The position numbers and the translations under genes are program-made. From NCBI GenBank assembly GCA_949318235.1, contig OX439127.1, positions 40,028,862-40,092,861 on the forward strand: DNA of 64,000 nucleotides. The letters are read 5' to 3'. The notes below the pieces were generated by a model. That model saw only the letters and a list, made by a program, of their open reading frames with translations. It ran no database searches and was not told the DNA's origin. Of this stretch, positions 35,640-50,009 are shown piece by piece (position 1 is the first letter of the stretch; each line of letters begins with the position of its first letter). The stretch is from Ecdyonurus torrentis. Lineage: Eukaryota; Arthropoda; Insecta; Ephemeroptera; Heptageniidae.

Positions 35640-36460
35640 ATAAGGAGTGACATTTTCTCCTTCTAAAGGTTATTTTAATTTTATTTACGTTTGCCAAACA
35701 ATTTTGTTTGCTTTTGAATGTATTTGTCGTCATATTCTTATTTCCATGGGTACTGTCGTTCTATTACCTTGGATAAATTGTTTTTTTCAATTAATCTCAA
35801 ATTTTATTTGACAACTCAATAACTTCCGACCAAATAAATTCAAAACCATTAATTAAGTTTCAACATTATGTAAGTTTTGCTTATACATACCAAGCTGTTT
35901 ACGTCAAAAGACTATTATACTATTGTAGACTGTTCTATTATTATAGAACAAAATATCATTTCCACCACGACATAAGAAAATGTTGTGCAACAATAGTTTG
36001 GAAATAACATCCTGTGAATGAAATTGCCTTATTTTAAAAGATATTTGCTAGCATACTCTTTGTTTGCTTTCGAATATATTTTGTGTCATTAAATTTCTTA
36101 TTTCCTTTGGTACTGTCACTATTATCAAGGACAAAAAAAGAGTTGTTTTCAATTAATCTCAAAATGTATTTGAAACTTCATAACTTCCGACAAAATAAAT
36201 TCAAAACCAATAATTAGTATTCTACATCATGTAAGATTTACTCTTACATTCCAAGCTGTCAAACAACTATTATAAAAAATATAATTTCCACCTCTAAATT
36301 AGAAAATGTTGTGCAATATAATTTGGAAGAAATATCCTGTGAATGAAATTGTCTATATTCAAAGGATATTATTTACTATTTGTTTGCTTTCAAATGTGTT
36401 TTAAGCTATTAACTTTCTTATTTTCTTCATTACTATTACCTACGCAATATTGGCAAATAG
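35640..36460. repeat. Diverged tandem repeat, unit about 320-356 bp, 2+ copies
   Basis: TTTGTTTGCTTT recurs at 35703, 36059 and 36379. In copies 1 and 2 the following blocks recur in order: GGTACTGTC, CAATTAATCTCAAA, ATAACTTCCGAC, AAATAAATTCAAAACCA, CCAAGCTGT. The blocks AGAAAATGTTGTGCAA and ATCCTGTGAATGAAATTG occur before the start of copies 2 and 3. The third copy is cut off after about 80 bases. No coding content. Confidence 0.9.
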
Positions 36461-36512
36461 AATAGTTGAGCATCGTTTATATCCAATATTTAATTATCTC
36501 ACTTTACCTATG

Positions 36513-36513
<1 letters not shown>

Positions 36514-36595
<82 letters not shown>
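36514..36595. repeat. Microsatellite (TA)n
   Basis: About 40 uninterrupted TA units, ending in ACATACATACACAC. Confidence 0.97.
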
Positions 36596-36599
<4 letters not shown>

Positions 36600-36954
36600 C
36601 ATACACACTCATAAACATAGTAGTTCTACTTTATTTTGATTATTACATGTATTACCTTTACCTATATAACTTTCAAATAACAAAATAAATTAAAATTTTA
36701 CTATGGTTTCTTTAGTAAGAGCAAAATTAATGATTGCAAGATAAAATCTTTCATTTTTTTCTTTTCCAATTTAAGTTGGCAGCTTGATACAAAATCATTA
36801 CAAGTTTATCGGCTCTATTAAAAAAACTACTGAACATGCTGGGTCATGATAGGTCAAATCATACATATATATAAATTGCAGTTCCAGATTCAATATTTCT
36901 AATGCAATACATACAGTACATAGAGTTTAATAAGAATTATTAAATCAGGGACTA

Positions 36955-37017
36955 CACACACACTCACACATACACACAGACACACATACACACAGACACA
37001 GACACACACACACAGAT
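36955..37017. repeat. Imperfect (CA)n with CAGA and CATA interruptions
   Basis: CACACACTCACACATACACACAGACA-type array of low purity. Confidence 0.9.
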
Positions 37018-38483
37018 ATAATTGTACATAACTGACGAGCAATATTTTAGCCTGCATTGCGTTTATAATCTATTCCATTTTTAGTATCCCTATTTTTTTT
37101 TTAGACTTAGTTTTTAGTTTTTACTGTATGTCTTACTAAGCCCCCGTATTCGAAGGACCGTTGAGCAGTGACAGAGAAGGTAGCCTTTTATATAGTTTGA
37201 TAATCTGTATAGCTTTATAAAATTAAAAAAAAAATTGCAGTACAATATATTAATTTCTGAATTTATAGTTTTTATTAGTATAAATTTGGTTATTTTAGAC
37301 ATCATGAAATCAGAACTGTGAATGAACCTCTAGAGTCCGTTAACAATGATCTGTTAGTTACGTACTATACATACAAATGACCACAATTGACAAGTATTCC
37401 GCTAGTATTGCAAATTGCAATATCTTTATCATGGCTCGTTTTAAACTGGAATTTGTAAGAGATGCTTGACTACAATCAAAACCACACTACGACCCAATCG
37501 TATCCGCGGTTACATTCTACCTTCCGCTACAACTATTATTATTTATCATAAATTAGTTTATTATAACGTGTATAGAAACAGACGCAATATATAACTATAA
37601 TGTCATATTATGTATAATATGTAAAATGTTAATTATTAATTCATTATTTATTGTATATTCTATACATTACAAAGAACCTATTAATAATTTCAATATAGTT
37701 TCACACAATTGATTCCAATTGATTAGTAAAATATCCTATAACATTCTTTTTTCCGCTGGCACTAGTGTATAGATTGACAACTATTTCAGAGTTTTAAATT
37801 ACTTTGGCAATAACTAGCGTAAAAGTATCAAATTTACGAAAACAAACTTTCTGTTAAACATTTTCTCAAATAAATAAATAATAATAATAAAAGCTTTCGT
37901 TTTGATCAAAAGATTTTTCTTACTTTAGAAGGTACTGTTGAATAAAATTCAAGTAACCAAGTTTCAAATATTAAGCATAAAATTTCAAAATTGTATGCAA
38001 AAATTACTATTATTATTATTTCGTAAGGTTTTATTTTCTAGACAGAACTTAAGAGCTGTATAGTAGATGTTACAAGATTTTAGAACCCAAGAAGTTATAA
38101 AATATAGAGATAAACGCTTATATTTTCCTGCTCCATTGCTAAAGTGAGATGTTGGCACAGTACTTGAAACTAAATCCTACTCTACAGACCTTTCTCTTCT
38201 CTTTTTACTAACCAACTAGCCGTACATATATTTACAAGAGTGTGAGAAGTTTATATTACATACAAGAAAGGCATCAAAAGGTTCTTTCTTGATGTATACA
38301 TACTTACGTATATACATACAGCAATTGTAATATCATCAGCAGTTGTAAATATGCATATTTTTTAAGAACTATTGTTTAATGACTAATGCTAGGCAGATTT
38401 TTTTTGTTTTTTTATTGAAAATAGCATTTTGATATATTTGTGTTTGAAGTATTTAGGAGGTAAGATGGTTCGCGAGATATGTG

Positions 38484-38519
<36 letters not shown>

Positions 38520-39888
38520 AATATTAATCAAATGAGAAAAGCAATACGATAGCAAAACAAGAAATAACGGTTTGATAAAAATAAAAATGCAATAATCTTA
38601 CATATATATGAAATTATTGATAGCAATAAAAAAATATAGGTTGATGGTAGAAGGCGACTGCAATTAAATGTCAAAGTTGAAAGAAAACGCTGTTCTTCAA
38701 ATTCAAATCAAATGCTGCTAAAATGAAGCACTGAAACTTGTATGTATTTAAATTCAAATTAAAATAAATAACAAATTAATATATATAATTTTTGTTTCAA
38801 GCAATCAAAGACATTTTGTATACTTAAAAAATCTCTATTGTTTTATTTTTAATAAGTAACAACATTATGGATTATGGGGATATAGCAATCGCTCATTTTG
38901 TCATTAATCATTATATTATACATACATACTATATATATATATATATATATATTTATATAAACGTGCTTGTAAACTATGAAATATTTGTATCTCGTCATTA
39001 CTCGTCATTATAAATAGCAATTAAAATCATACACACAAAGTACATGAAATTGGTTAATTTAAGAGGAACTATTTTAATTTACGATTGTCATTCACATTCC
39101 ACTTTTGCTAACAAGAGATAATTTTCATCTTTATATATATAGTCGCAAAATACGCGCAATAAAATGGAATAGGAAGGTAAAATATACCCAAGAACAAGGA
39201 TAATGTTTAATAGCAGCAAAGGCATCTTAGAAAACAATAAAACAAGCCAAAATGTCAGTGGTGGTTTACACAATGTAAGTCTGTGTGTACACTATGTAAC
39301 CAGCAGTAGTAGTATTCTTTAGTCTTATCCATACAAAGAGGGTATAATGAGTAAACAAAACTTGGTTAAATAAAAACTGCGTAAACAAAATCCCCTATAT
39401 TGATAGTTTAGAAACGTTACATTTTTTTTATTATACATTTTCACATTTTTCCTTAATCTTTCTTTGCTTATTAATTATAATTATAATAGATAACACTGGC
39501 ATGTTCATTCAGCAGATATCTAACAATAATGCTGCCTAAGGTGTCATTCTTCAGCTGAATCAATTTATTTGAGAAAAAAATAAACCAGGGAAAGAGATTA
39601 TTTCAACTTTTATACAGAAATAATATAAGTAAATTAGCATATTTTGATCCTGTTATATCGTATAATTTGAAATAAATATATTCATAGAGAAAATAAGTAA
39701 TGTTTTTGTTTTTTGAACTGAAACAATCATACTTAAGAGTTTAAATTAAAATTATAACTTTATAGTATAAATGGTACACACAGTTATACAATTTAATTTA
39801 TATAAAAAAAGTTTTATATATAGCCAAGGAATATTTTTTTTTTAAATTATATAACTAACAATTGATTTAAGAAAAAATACATGATGCG

Positions 39889-40460
<572 letters not shown>

Positions 40461-43400
40461 TTTTTTGCAATATTATAGTAAATTATTCAAAACATAAATT
40501 GCAATTATCTATTTCAATATTTTAGAAGGTTAGGAAAAATAAGAAGAGAGTAAGCTGGGAAAGTCACGTAATGTTGAGGCTTAGTATGTGTTGTGTAAAC
40601 ATAATATCGACTACATCCTTCATGAGATGGAAGAAGGAAAAAGATCATATCGTAATCTTTTCATGGTGATCGTGAAAAAACAATAGCTTTACAGATATTT
40701 ATATGAAAGCAAATTGAAAACAACGTTTCGGTCCTGCGCTTGGTGTTATTTTTCAAAATACCTGACTAGATCACTAAGAACTTCTAAATTTATTGTTAGG
40801 TTAATAATAGATAAGAAAGAAGTATAATATAACTGAAATTTTTACAGAAGTTAAACCTGTCATAATGGTCATAATATAATTATATATATTTCAAATTAGT
40901 TTGTAACGATGTTTTGCTTACTGTAGGAGAAGCATTAAAATTATTGGAGCGTTATAGTTTGGAGTACAGAGCATACTTAACGTTAATTATATTATTAGAA
41001 TATCAAACATAAATGTACAAATAATTTTAACATTATTACTTGCGATATACAAACTATACAATTTATATATAATTATATATTGCATCCTAGTTCCGGAAAC
41101 AGTTGTAAATTTCCATCATTATTTAATCAGCTGAAATGACTGCTGCAAAAGTCCAACAAAATCAACATATTCCTAATTTTTTCTGAAATAAAAAGTTACA
41201 TTATATAATGGAAGTAAGAATACAATGCTTAATAATGTCTTATGGCATCTCTTTAAAAAAAAAAATCTTATGATATGCTTTTCTACATCCACGTCACATT
41301 GTAATCTTGCATTTATTTTTAGTTGTATGAAGCACATGTGTATACGGAAAGGTATCAAACTTTCTCGTGATGTCAATTTCTTTCTAGCGACGTCAAAAAA
41401 AAAAAAAAAAAATTGTTATTATTTATTTACGCGAGCAACTTCAATTTTACATGAAGATTAGAAGAATTATTATTATCAGCTTGGGATCAATGATGAACTA
41501 ACAAAATTATGTACAAATATAATATGTGCTTATAATATGTGTCTGATATAAACATAATCTTAGCTCAATATCATGGCATTTTGGATTGCTTAAAAGGTTG
41601 TTGTTGAATATTAGAAATCTAACGTTAGTATCCAAAAAAGTAAAAACTAAATAGACATCTTTATTATTATTACGATGGATAGTATTTTTAGAAATTTTTT
41701 ATCGTTGTTGGAGCGCCCAATTAACATCAATATATTTTGCACTAAAATTCTTTTCATACGTCCAAACTTTTTTCATGCGTAAATTTTTTTCAGTTTGCTT
41801 CAGTAAGTAAAATATCGATAATAATAATAATAACCTTGGCTACAGTAAGAGTCCGGTGTTGGTGTTTTAATGAAGAAGAAAAAGTATGGCACTAGTAAGT
41901 AAAATAACAACAACAAAAAACACATTTATTTTCTATATTATCTCATTATCTGATTCTACAAATGAGATATACAATTAATTATGCTAATGTTGTTTATATT
42001 ATGGTTTTATTTTAATTAATCATATATATATATATAAATCAATCTTTAAGATGGTTGATTAACTGAAAAAGTATGTAGGTCAACATTTTAGTTACTTCAT
42101 ACACTGATAACAGCTTATATAATTAATACGTTTGATTGAGATTGTTAGTAGGATTAAATAGCAAGGATAAAAGGCCAGCTTGTTCAAATCTGAAGTGAGT
42201 ATCTTTTATAAGTAATGCTAAGATGATCGATATTAGAGTCTTGTACATAACCTCAACACGAGTTTAACGGGACCTCTTTTTGTCCACCCTACCCGATCTC
42301 TCAGTAAATACGGTTTCATTTTTATTCAGTTTTAAACGTAATAAAAAATAATAATAATAATAAAAGAAATTATATATTTATTTATACTTATATTTTTAAT
42401 TCTAAGATATATAGGATTTAACAGAATAAAAATATTTTTCAGTTTACAAGCATTCTCATTAATATTGTAGTGTAGCAACCAATTAGAAATATTTTCTTTA
42501 CTATGATTTTTGTATCCACTGCATGAATCCACTGTATCCGATTGCGGTAAAACTGAAATAAAATATAAAAAATTATCTGCTGAAGTTTGGCAATAAAAAA
42601 ATAATGAATTCAATACTGAGAATGGAAATTGTTTTGTTTGTTTGCATTGAAATAAAAGTGTTCTCCAATAAATGAACGTTAAAAAAATGACATTTAATAT
42701 TTTTATAAAAGTGAACTTTTCAATAGGGTGCAAGTATATAAAAAAAAATTATTCAAAATCATACAAAAGCCAAAGCTTCAACATAGCAACAACAAAGGGA
42801 GTTTTTTATTATTATAGAATAGACGATTCATACAACTCTCCCAATTCTTGTTTTCTTGCCATGGACTTGTTATTTAAGAAGTATGTTTTATGTATTTATG
42901 TTTTTCTTTTATTTTGTTACGACACATAAAACTAAAAATTAAATAAATAAAAATTCATTAGACCAGCTTTACGTTATTTTAAAACTACTTTTAAAGTTTA
43001 CACGATAGACACTTTATAATTTTGTTGGCAAATTTCCATTAGGATATAGAAATAGGAGTAAGAGTAAGAGAGTAAAAGAGATAAGACTAAAGAAATAAAA
43101 ACCATATAATATTCTAATTTACTAATTTGTTAAGTAATAATCGTTCTATCTATAACACAAACATAAACTTCTATTATAAATTAAATTATGTTTTTAGTTT
43201 TTGTTGCCTATAGAGATTTTTTAATGACCTGTAGCCCTGTAAATTTTGCTCACAGAAGATTTGATTGGATAGAATTGTATATTGTATGAATATCGAATAA
43301 AATGTAGTATTATGAAAAGTAAAAATAACATGGGGTAGGGTGTCACATTGTCAGTAACAATGATAATCGAACAATAATCCTTCGATAAGCTACTAAAACA

Positions 43401-43531
43401 AATACTTATTAGCAAGTCTAATATGTTACCAAAGTCATTCTCATTATTGTATTTTTTTTAACAAAAACAACAGCAAATTGATGAAAAATTAGTAGCTAGC
43501 ATTATTTAAGTTACATCAAATAATCCATCTT

Positions 43532-43537
<6 letters not shown>

Positions 43538-43585
<48 letters not shown>
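43538..43585. repeat. Microsatellite (TA)n left of the palindrome
   Basis: About 24 TA units, separated from the palindrome arm by 34 bases of unique sequence. Confidence 0.96.
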
Positions 43586-43588
<3 letters not shown>

Positions 43589-43619
43589 TGAAAATTTGAA
43601 TATCAAGCGAGGTGACATG

Positions 43620-44114
43620 ATGATAAAAATTCATTGTAGTCTTACCTTCTATAAGACCCTGGGCTTTCACTCGCTGCTTGTTTTGACGATAAAAAATAAC
43701 ACACAACACCATAAAAAATTGTCACTTATATATAAGTTAATAAAAAGATTCAATTCACAGTTTTTTAAAAAATTATATATACATAGCTATGTTATATTTA
43801 CACCAATTGTAACGTTTTCGAGTGCGTATGTAGAAACATACAGTGTCTGCACTCTTCTTCTGCTTACTCCAGTAAGCAGAAGAAGAGTGCAGACACTGTA
43901 TGTTTCTACATACGCACTCGAAAACGTTACAATTGGTGTAAATATAACATAGCTATGTATATATAATTTTTTAAAAAACTGTGAATTGAGTCTTTTTATT
44001 AACTTATATATAAGTGACAATTTTTTATGGTGTTGTGTGCTATTTTTTATCGTCAAAACAAGCAGCGAGTGAAAGCCCAGGGTCTTATAGAAGGTAAGAC
44101 TACAATGAATTTTT

Positions 44115-44119
<5 letters not shown>
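43620..44119. mobile_element. 500-bp near-perfect palindrome (hairpin/foldback element)
   Basis: Two 250-base arms, 43620-43869 and 43870-44119, are reverse complements with no spacer (centre ...CTTACTC|CAGTAAG...). Besides the central C/C pair I see only two differences: an A/G change in the GATAAAAAATA(A/G)CACAC block and a T/C change in GA(T/C)TCAATTCACAG. It is bordered by (TA)n on both sides. The mirror-image open frames 43584-43952 and 43787-44248 are products of the symmetry, not genes. It may be a foldback transposon, an hpRNA-type locus or an assembly artefact. Confidence 0.85.

Positions 44120-44175
<56 letters not shown>
44118..44175. repeat. Microsatellite (TA)n right of the palindrome
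   Basis: About 28 TA units directly abutting the right arm of the palindrome. Confidence 0.96.
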
Positions 44176-44177
<2 letters not shown>

Positions 44178-44760
44178 AAAACACGTTTTCTTGGAAGTAT
44201 GTTAATACAATAGTATTTAATAATATAAAATATATAAATAAAAATCATTATTATTACAGTATTACACCTGTACTTTCAAGTGTGCAAGCTTTAAAGTATT
44301 TAGTTTATAATCATTATTATTTTTAAATAAAATACTGTTGTTGAAATGTCAAGGAAATATTATAATAACGAATATTTTGAAAAATAGTGTCTTTTAATTC
44401 ACTATCAGAGCTAAAAAAAAAAAAAAGAAGAAAAAAATGAAAAAGAGAGATTATTTTGCGGACAAAAATGATAATAATAATAATAATTGGGCAACTAACA
44501 ATATTTTAAAACAGTTTTTCATTTTATTACGAGTAATTTTAATTGAAACTTATCACTGAAGTACCAAGTATACTAGTTAAACAAAATTTACCAAGTTTTT
44601 CATACGTAAGGTACAGTACGGTACATTATTACATGTGTGGAAAGGATTGCAAGGAATGGTAGAGAAGTAGATTTGCACTGCCAATATATGAAGTTAAAGA
44701 TGAATAAGTTGAGTATGCGCGTCACGTACGTTTTCATTAGCATTTGTACATTCTTAGCAT

Positions 44761-44764
<4 letters not shown>

Positions 44765-44841
<77 letters not shown>
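44765..44841. repeat. Microsatellite (GA)n
   Basis: About 38 uninterrupted GA units. Confidence 0.97.
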
Positions 44842-44844
<3 letters not shown>

Positions 44845-45426
44845 GGGTAAAGAAAGTACGGAAGCTTGTTGCCTATTGAAGAAAATTTTACAAGTGCAAA
44901 AAAGACCTACCCAGTAAGAAACTACAATGAAGATATTTAAGTATATAGAAATTTAATATCTCTAAATACTATAATCAAGTGTAATCTTTGTTCATTTTAT
45001 TTTGCTTTGACAGAAATTATAATATGAGTTAATGTTCCACACCACTTTGAGCTCCATTAAAGCTAATTAGCTTTAAATATTAATTTTTTCATAAAGAAAG
45101 TCGTTGTGTATTTTATAAAATTTTCAACAAAGTGTCTAATTGCTTTTCAATATGTCTTTGTATTTCTAAAAACAACAGTTTCTTACGTGGTTACATTATT
45201 TTTATAATATGCTGTCAGCAACAGCATTCACTTTCTCTCTCACGCGCGCGGTATGGCAATACAATTTTTTTTTTAAATATCTGTGAAAAGTTTTTAAGTA
45301 ATTGCTATTAAAGTAAAACATCAATGTTGTGAAAAAAAAATGCATTTTTTTTTTTTTTTTTTTTTTTTAAGGGCAAGGTTTAGACATATGACAACAGTCT
45401 GTCCACACTTAAGAAATGTAAGTTTG

Positions 45427-45430
<4 letters not shown>

Positions 45431-45503
<73 letters not shown>

Positions 45504-45530
45504 ACACACACACACACAATTAAATTAGGA
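45431..45530. repeat. Compound microsatellite (TA)n-(GT)-(CA)n
   Basis: About 32 TA units to 45495, then GTGTGTGTA and CACACACACACA. The last two can form a small hairpin. Confidence 0.95.
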
Positions 45531-46408
45531 CTTGATTCTTTTTATTTTTATGTCAATCCGAACTTCTTTTTTTTAACAAAATATACTCCACTTGAGTTTT
45601 AAACATAATCTGTTACTTGTTTATTTGAAAAATATTTGATAATAATTGATTAAATCTTCTACATCACTTAAAAACTGAATTTCTAACACCTAAATTTTAG
45701 AAAGAAAATTAAAATCTAAGTTATAAATTATATTTGGATGCCCAATAATTATGAACTTTTTTTAATTGCAGTCTAATGTTAGTTATTATTGCTTTGCTAT
45801 TAATACGAAATTTTTCTTTCTAAGAAATGTTTCATTTTGTATAAAAAAAAGAAGTAATAATACAATAGCAAAATATATCAATAAAAGAATAAACTTTAAG
45901 CCCAAAATTTCATTTGATGTAAAAGCAAAAGCTGATGATCGAAGATACACCGACTAGATACTATAATAAATTTAAAAAAATAATAATGTAATTACTATGG
46001 TTTAAAATTAGTTTTACTTTATAAATTATTGGTGAAGTGAATTTTCCCCTCTGCTGCATATACAGTATTATATTTTTATATTTATAATTTTTGATTGAAA
46101 ATTATTGCTATATTTAAATTGATTTTTTATTTCTGAGAATAATATACCTAATTAGCTGTAGTAGGGTATTAAAATTATATTCCAATATTTTATTTTTCAA
46201 TTAAATATATCACTATTGTTGTATTGTTATATATACACGAGTATTACAATTATATTTCATAAATTATTGTTGAAAATTTTATTAATAAAAATTGAATGAA
46301 TATTATAACATTATGAATGTTGTATGTACGTTTATATGTGTGTGTGTTATATGTGATATATCATTTTTATAATAATTATATCGATGATTCCGCGTCAAAA
46401 ACGGTTAT

Positions 46409-46540
46409 CTGCAAATTCCACAGACTCCACGTACAGAGTAACTGCAAATTCAACATTTTCCACGAGTGGAGCATCTGCGGGTTCCACCAGCGCGGCTCGC
46501 AGAGCATGTGCACATTTTTATTGCGGGCGAGTAATCTACA
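46409..46540 (+). repeat. 33-bp GC-rich tandem repeat
   Basis: Three 33-base units start at 46409, 46442 and 46475 (CTGCAAATTCCA, CTGCAAATTCAA, CTGCGGGTTCCA). A degenerate fourth begins at 46508 (GTGCACATTTTT). The period is a multiple of three and the plus frame 46384-46611 stays open (SANSTDSTYRV / TANSTFSTSGA / SAGSTSAARRA), but I know no such protein. GC content is clearly above the surroundings. Confidence 0.8.
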
Positions 46541-47393
46541 CCTTCCACGGATTAACCTGTAGTGTTATGGATAATAAATTTACTTCATTGTTGGAGTTAT
46601 TTCACTTTTAATTAGGGACACGCGATCGATTCTTAATTTTTATATAACTAAGAATTTTCTTTGCTTTGGAAGCGCTTATAAATGTATTTAAAAAGTTTCA
46701 ATATATTAACTTTCTGTTCATGACTTTTTTTTTTCTTTACCACAGATAAGAAATTTCCAAGAGCTTAAATATTACTTTCATCAAAAATTCAAAGTCCAAA
46801 TCGGTCTGCTATACTTTATCGCATTTTCTGCCCAATATATTTAACTAAATTTCGATGTTACACCTTTGAGCTCAGTTTTCATGGAGACTGTGTAGTGAGT
46901 AGAGTGCAGTTTTATACTTAATTTATTTTCTATGTGACGTAAACATTGTGAAAGAAAGGTAATAATTTTATTTACTTTGAGATTGTGAAGTAAACCAGTG
47001 CATTTTTTTTAAGTCAACAGAATTTTTACAATTAATATATATGTATGAATAAAAGATATAGTTCTTTCATCTTTAAGTTTGTGAAGTGAGTACAGCGCAG
47101 TTGTCACAATGTTACACTTTTTTTTTAAGTGTTATTTTTTTAAAAGCAAGTGATACTAGTGGTAAATTAAAATATTTCAGCTTATTAAATGTCATTTAAA
47201 ACCTGTTAAATAAAAAAGTGTTAAGAATTTACAATATTGAATAACGAAAAGTAATTAGGTGATCTATGGAGATACTACATACTATAGGTTTTAGATTATT
47301 TATAAGGTAAGATTTTTTTTAAGTAGTTATTTCCACAAATAACGAAAATTGATGTAACAAAATTTTGAGGAACACAACTAAGTTTTACTCATG

Positions 47394-47394
<1 letters not shown>

Positions 47395-47465
<71 letters not shown>
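47395..47465. repeat. Microsatellite (TA)n
   Basis: About 35 uninterrupted TA units. Confidence 0.97.
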
Positions 47466-47471
<6 letters not shown>

Positions 47472-47882
47472 TTTTAAAATTCTGGTTTACAGTATATTAT
47501 ATTATACTTATACATAATATTATACAATAAATAGGCGTTTCATACAAAATAAGTGTTAAATATCAATTTAAAACGCATCAGTCATAGCACATACATAATT
47601 ATGTAGTACCTTGTCAAAGTTAGATCTATTAAATAAACAAATTAAAAAATTCATTTTAACTATACAACAATTACAAGTAAACGTATAAAAGAAAACATTA
47701 ATAACAGTTCACAATAAATTAAAAATATATATAACAAATTAGTAAAAAAAAAAATATTGTAAAATACTAGAAAATACTCGTATCACAACTACAACCCGTA
47801 GCGCTTTTTGAACTGTGTCAAAATTAAAAGAAATATACACCAAGGTTTATACAGAGCACTATTAACAGTTAACATTAAATAT

Positions 47883-47884
<2 letters not shown>

Positions 47885-47919
<35 letters not shown>

Positions 47920-47930
47920 AGTGTGTGTGT
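47885..47930. repeat. Microsatellite (GT)n
   Basis: About 22 GT units with one GAGA interruption. Confidence 0.96.
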
Positions 47931-49244
47931 AAAGAAAGAAAGAGTGTATAAATCGAAAGGGAGTTCGTAGCAATGATAACTACAAATAAGATTTTGTAAA
48001 ATAACTTTGTAACGTATGTTAACAAAAAGTTTTTTGGATCTCTCCCTCCCTTATTTTTGCCTTGCCTTTATAATTTTTTTTTTCTGCTGAAAAAGCATGA
48101 TGTTGATTTTTCTTGTTGACCATACACAAACGTGTAGCATCTTTCTCATTTTTCTCCCTTTTCTGTGCCTATACAAGAAGGAGTAAAGTTTTTTAGTCGA
48201 AATATTTCAGTATTCATGCCATAATCATGTTCATGAAATTTCGTTCCTTTCAACTCATACAAACTTTTTTTATTTACTTATGTATATTTATTTTATTTTT
48301 AGATTTTTTTTTTATTTTTTTTTTTTATATATTTTTTTTTTTTTTGCATTGTTGTGCAATGGGAGAATAAATTTTGAGAAGAAGTAGAGAAAAATAAATA
48401 CGAAACTAAAGCACATAGCACATGTACTGTACAGTATAAAAAATATCAAATTTGATGGATATGGTATAAAGAAAAAACTTTTAATTATATTCAAATATTA
48501 CTAAATAGTAAAAATCAATTTTGTATGCCTTTTGTTTGTGAAACTGTGCAAAGAACCTAATTATTTGAGACATAGTGTGCTTTATCCACACAGTATGGTA
48601 TACTATCAATGTGAAATGATTCATATGATTATATTATGTTATACTAAATCAATGGTTGGTACATTTATAGTTGATTCTTTATATGTTACTTTTTATGATA
48701 GTTAACGAATGTGATTGGTGACAAAAAAATTGCTTGATGAGCGTAAGAGAATATAATATACGCGGTCTCTGTTCTTTACATCATCAAGATATAGCACGAT
48801 CACTTGCCTCCCACTTCCCACCTCTCTCAACTGATGTCGATAAAAAGTCGATATTATTTATCCATGCTGACTTTCCTCTCTCTCTCTTTCTTTCCTTGTT
48901 TTAGTTCATGTATGGACTAAATGATATACAACTGCAGACAGTATTATATTTGATCACTATTCCAAATCGCTTTTTTTTCTATAGAGACAGACTGTATCAA
49001 TATAATAAAACAAAGTAGCCAAAGGGTATTTTATTACTATATTTATGCATTTTTATTGTTAATATAATTCTAAGATATAAATTTTCTGAACACACTATAT
49101 AATCAAAACATTCTAATAAACAAATGATCATAGTTTGTATATAGTTTGCAATGCAAGCCCCTAGTGACATAACAGTGCCGTTGTGTTAAAAAAAAGTATC
49201 TAGCTATCATAATTAGAGAATTACATTTATGAAGAAAGAGACAG

Positions 49245-50009
<765 letters not shown>

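Noticed and set aside
35640..36460. CRISPR-like array
   Set aside because: Units are about 340 bp, diverged and without short identical repeats; the genome is eukaryotic.
43584..44248. Two mirror-image frames of 122 and 153 codons that share most of their sequence
   Set aside because: Products of the 500-bp palindrome and the neighbouring TA array; not a duplicated gene.
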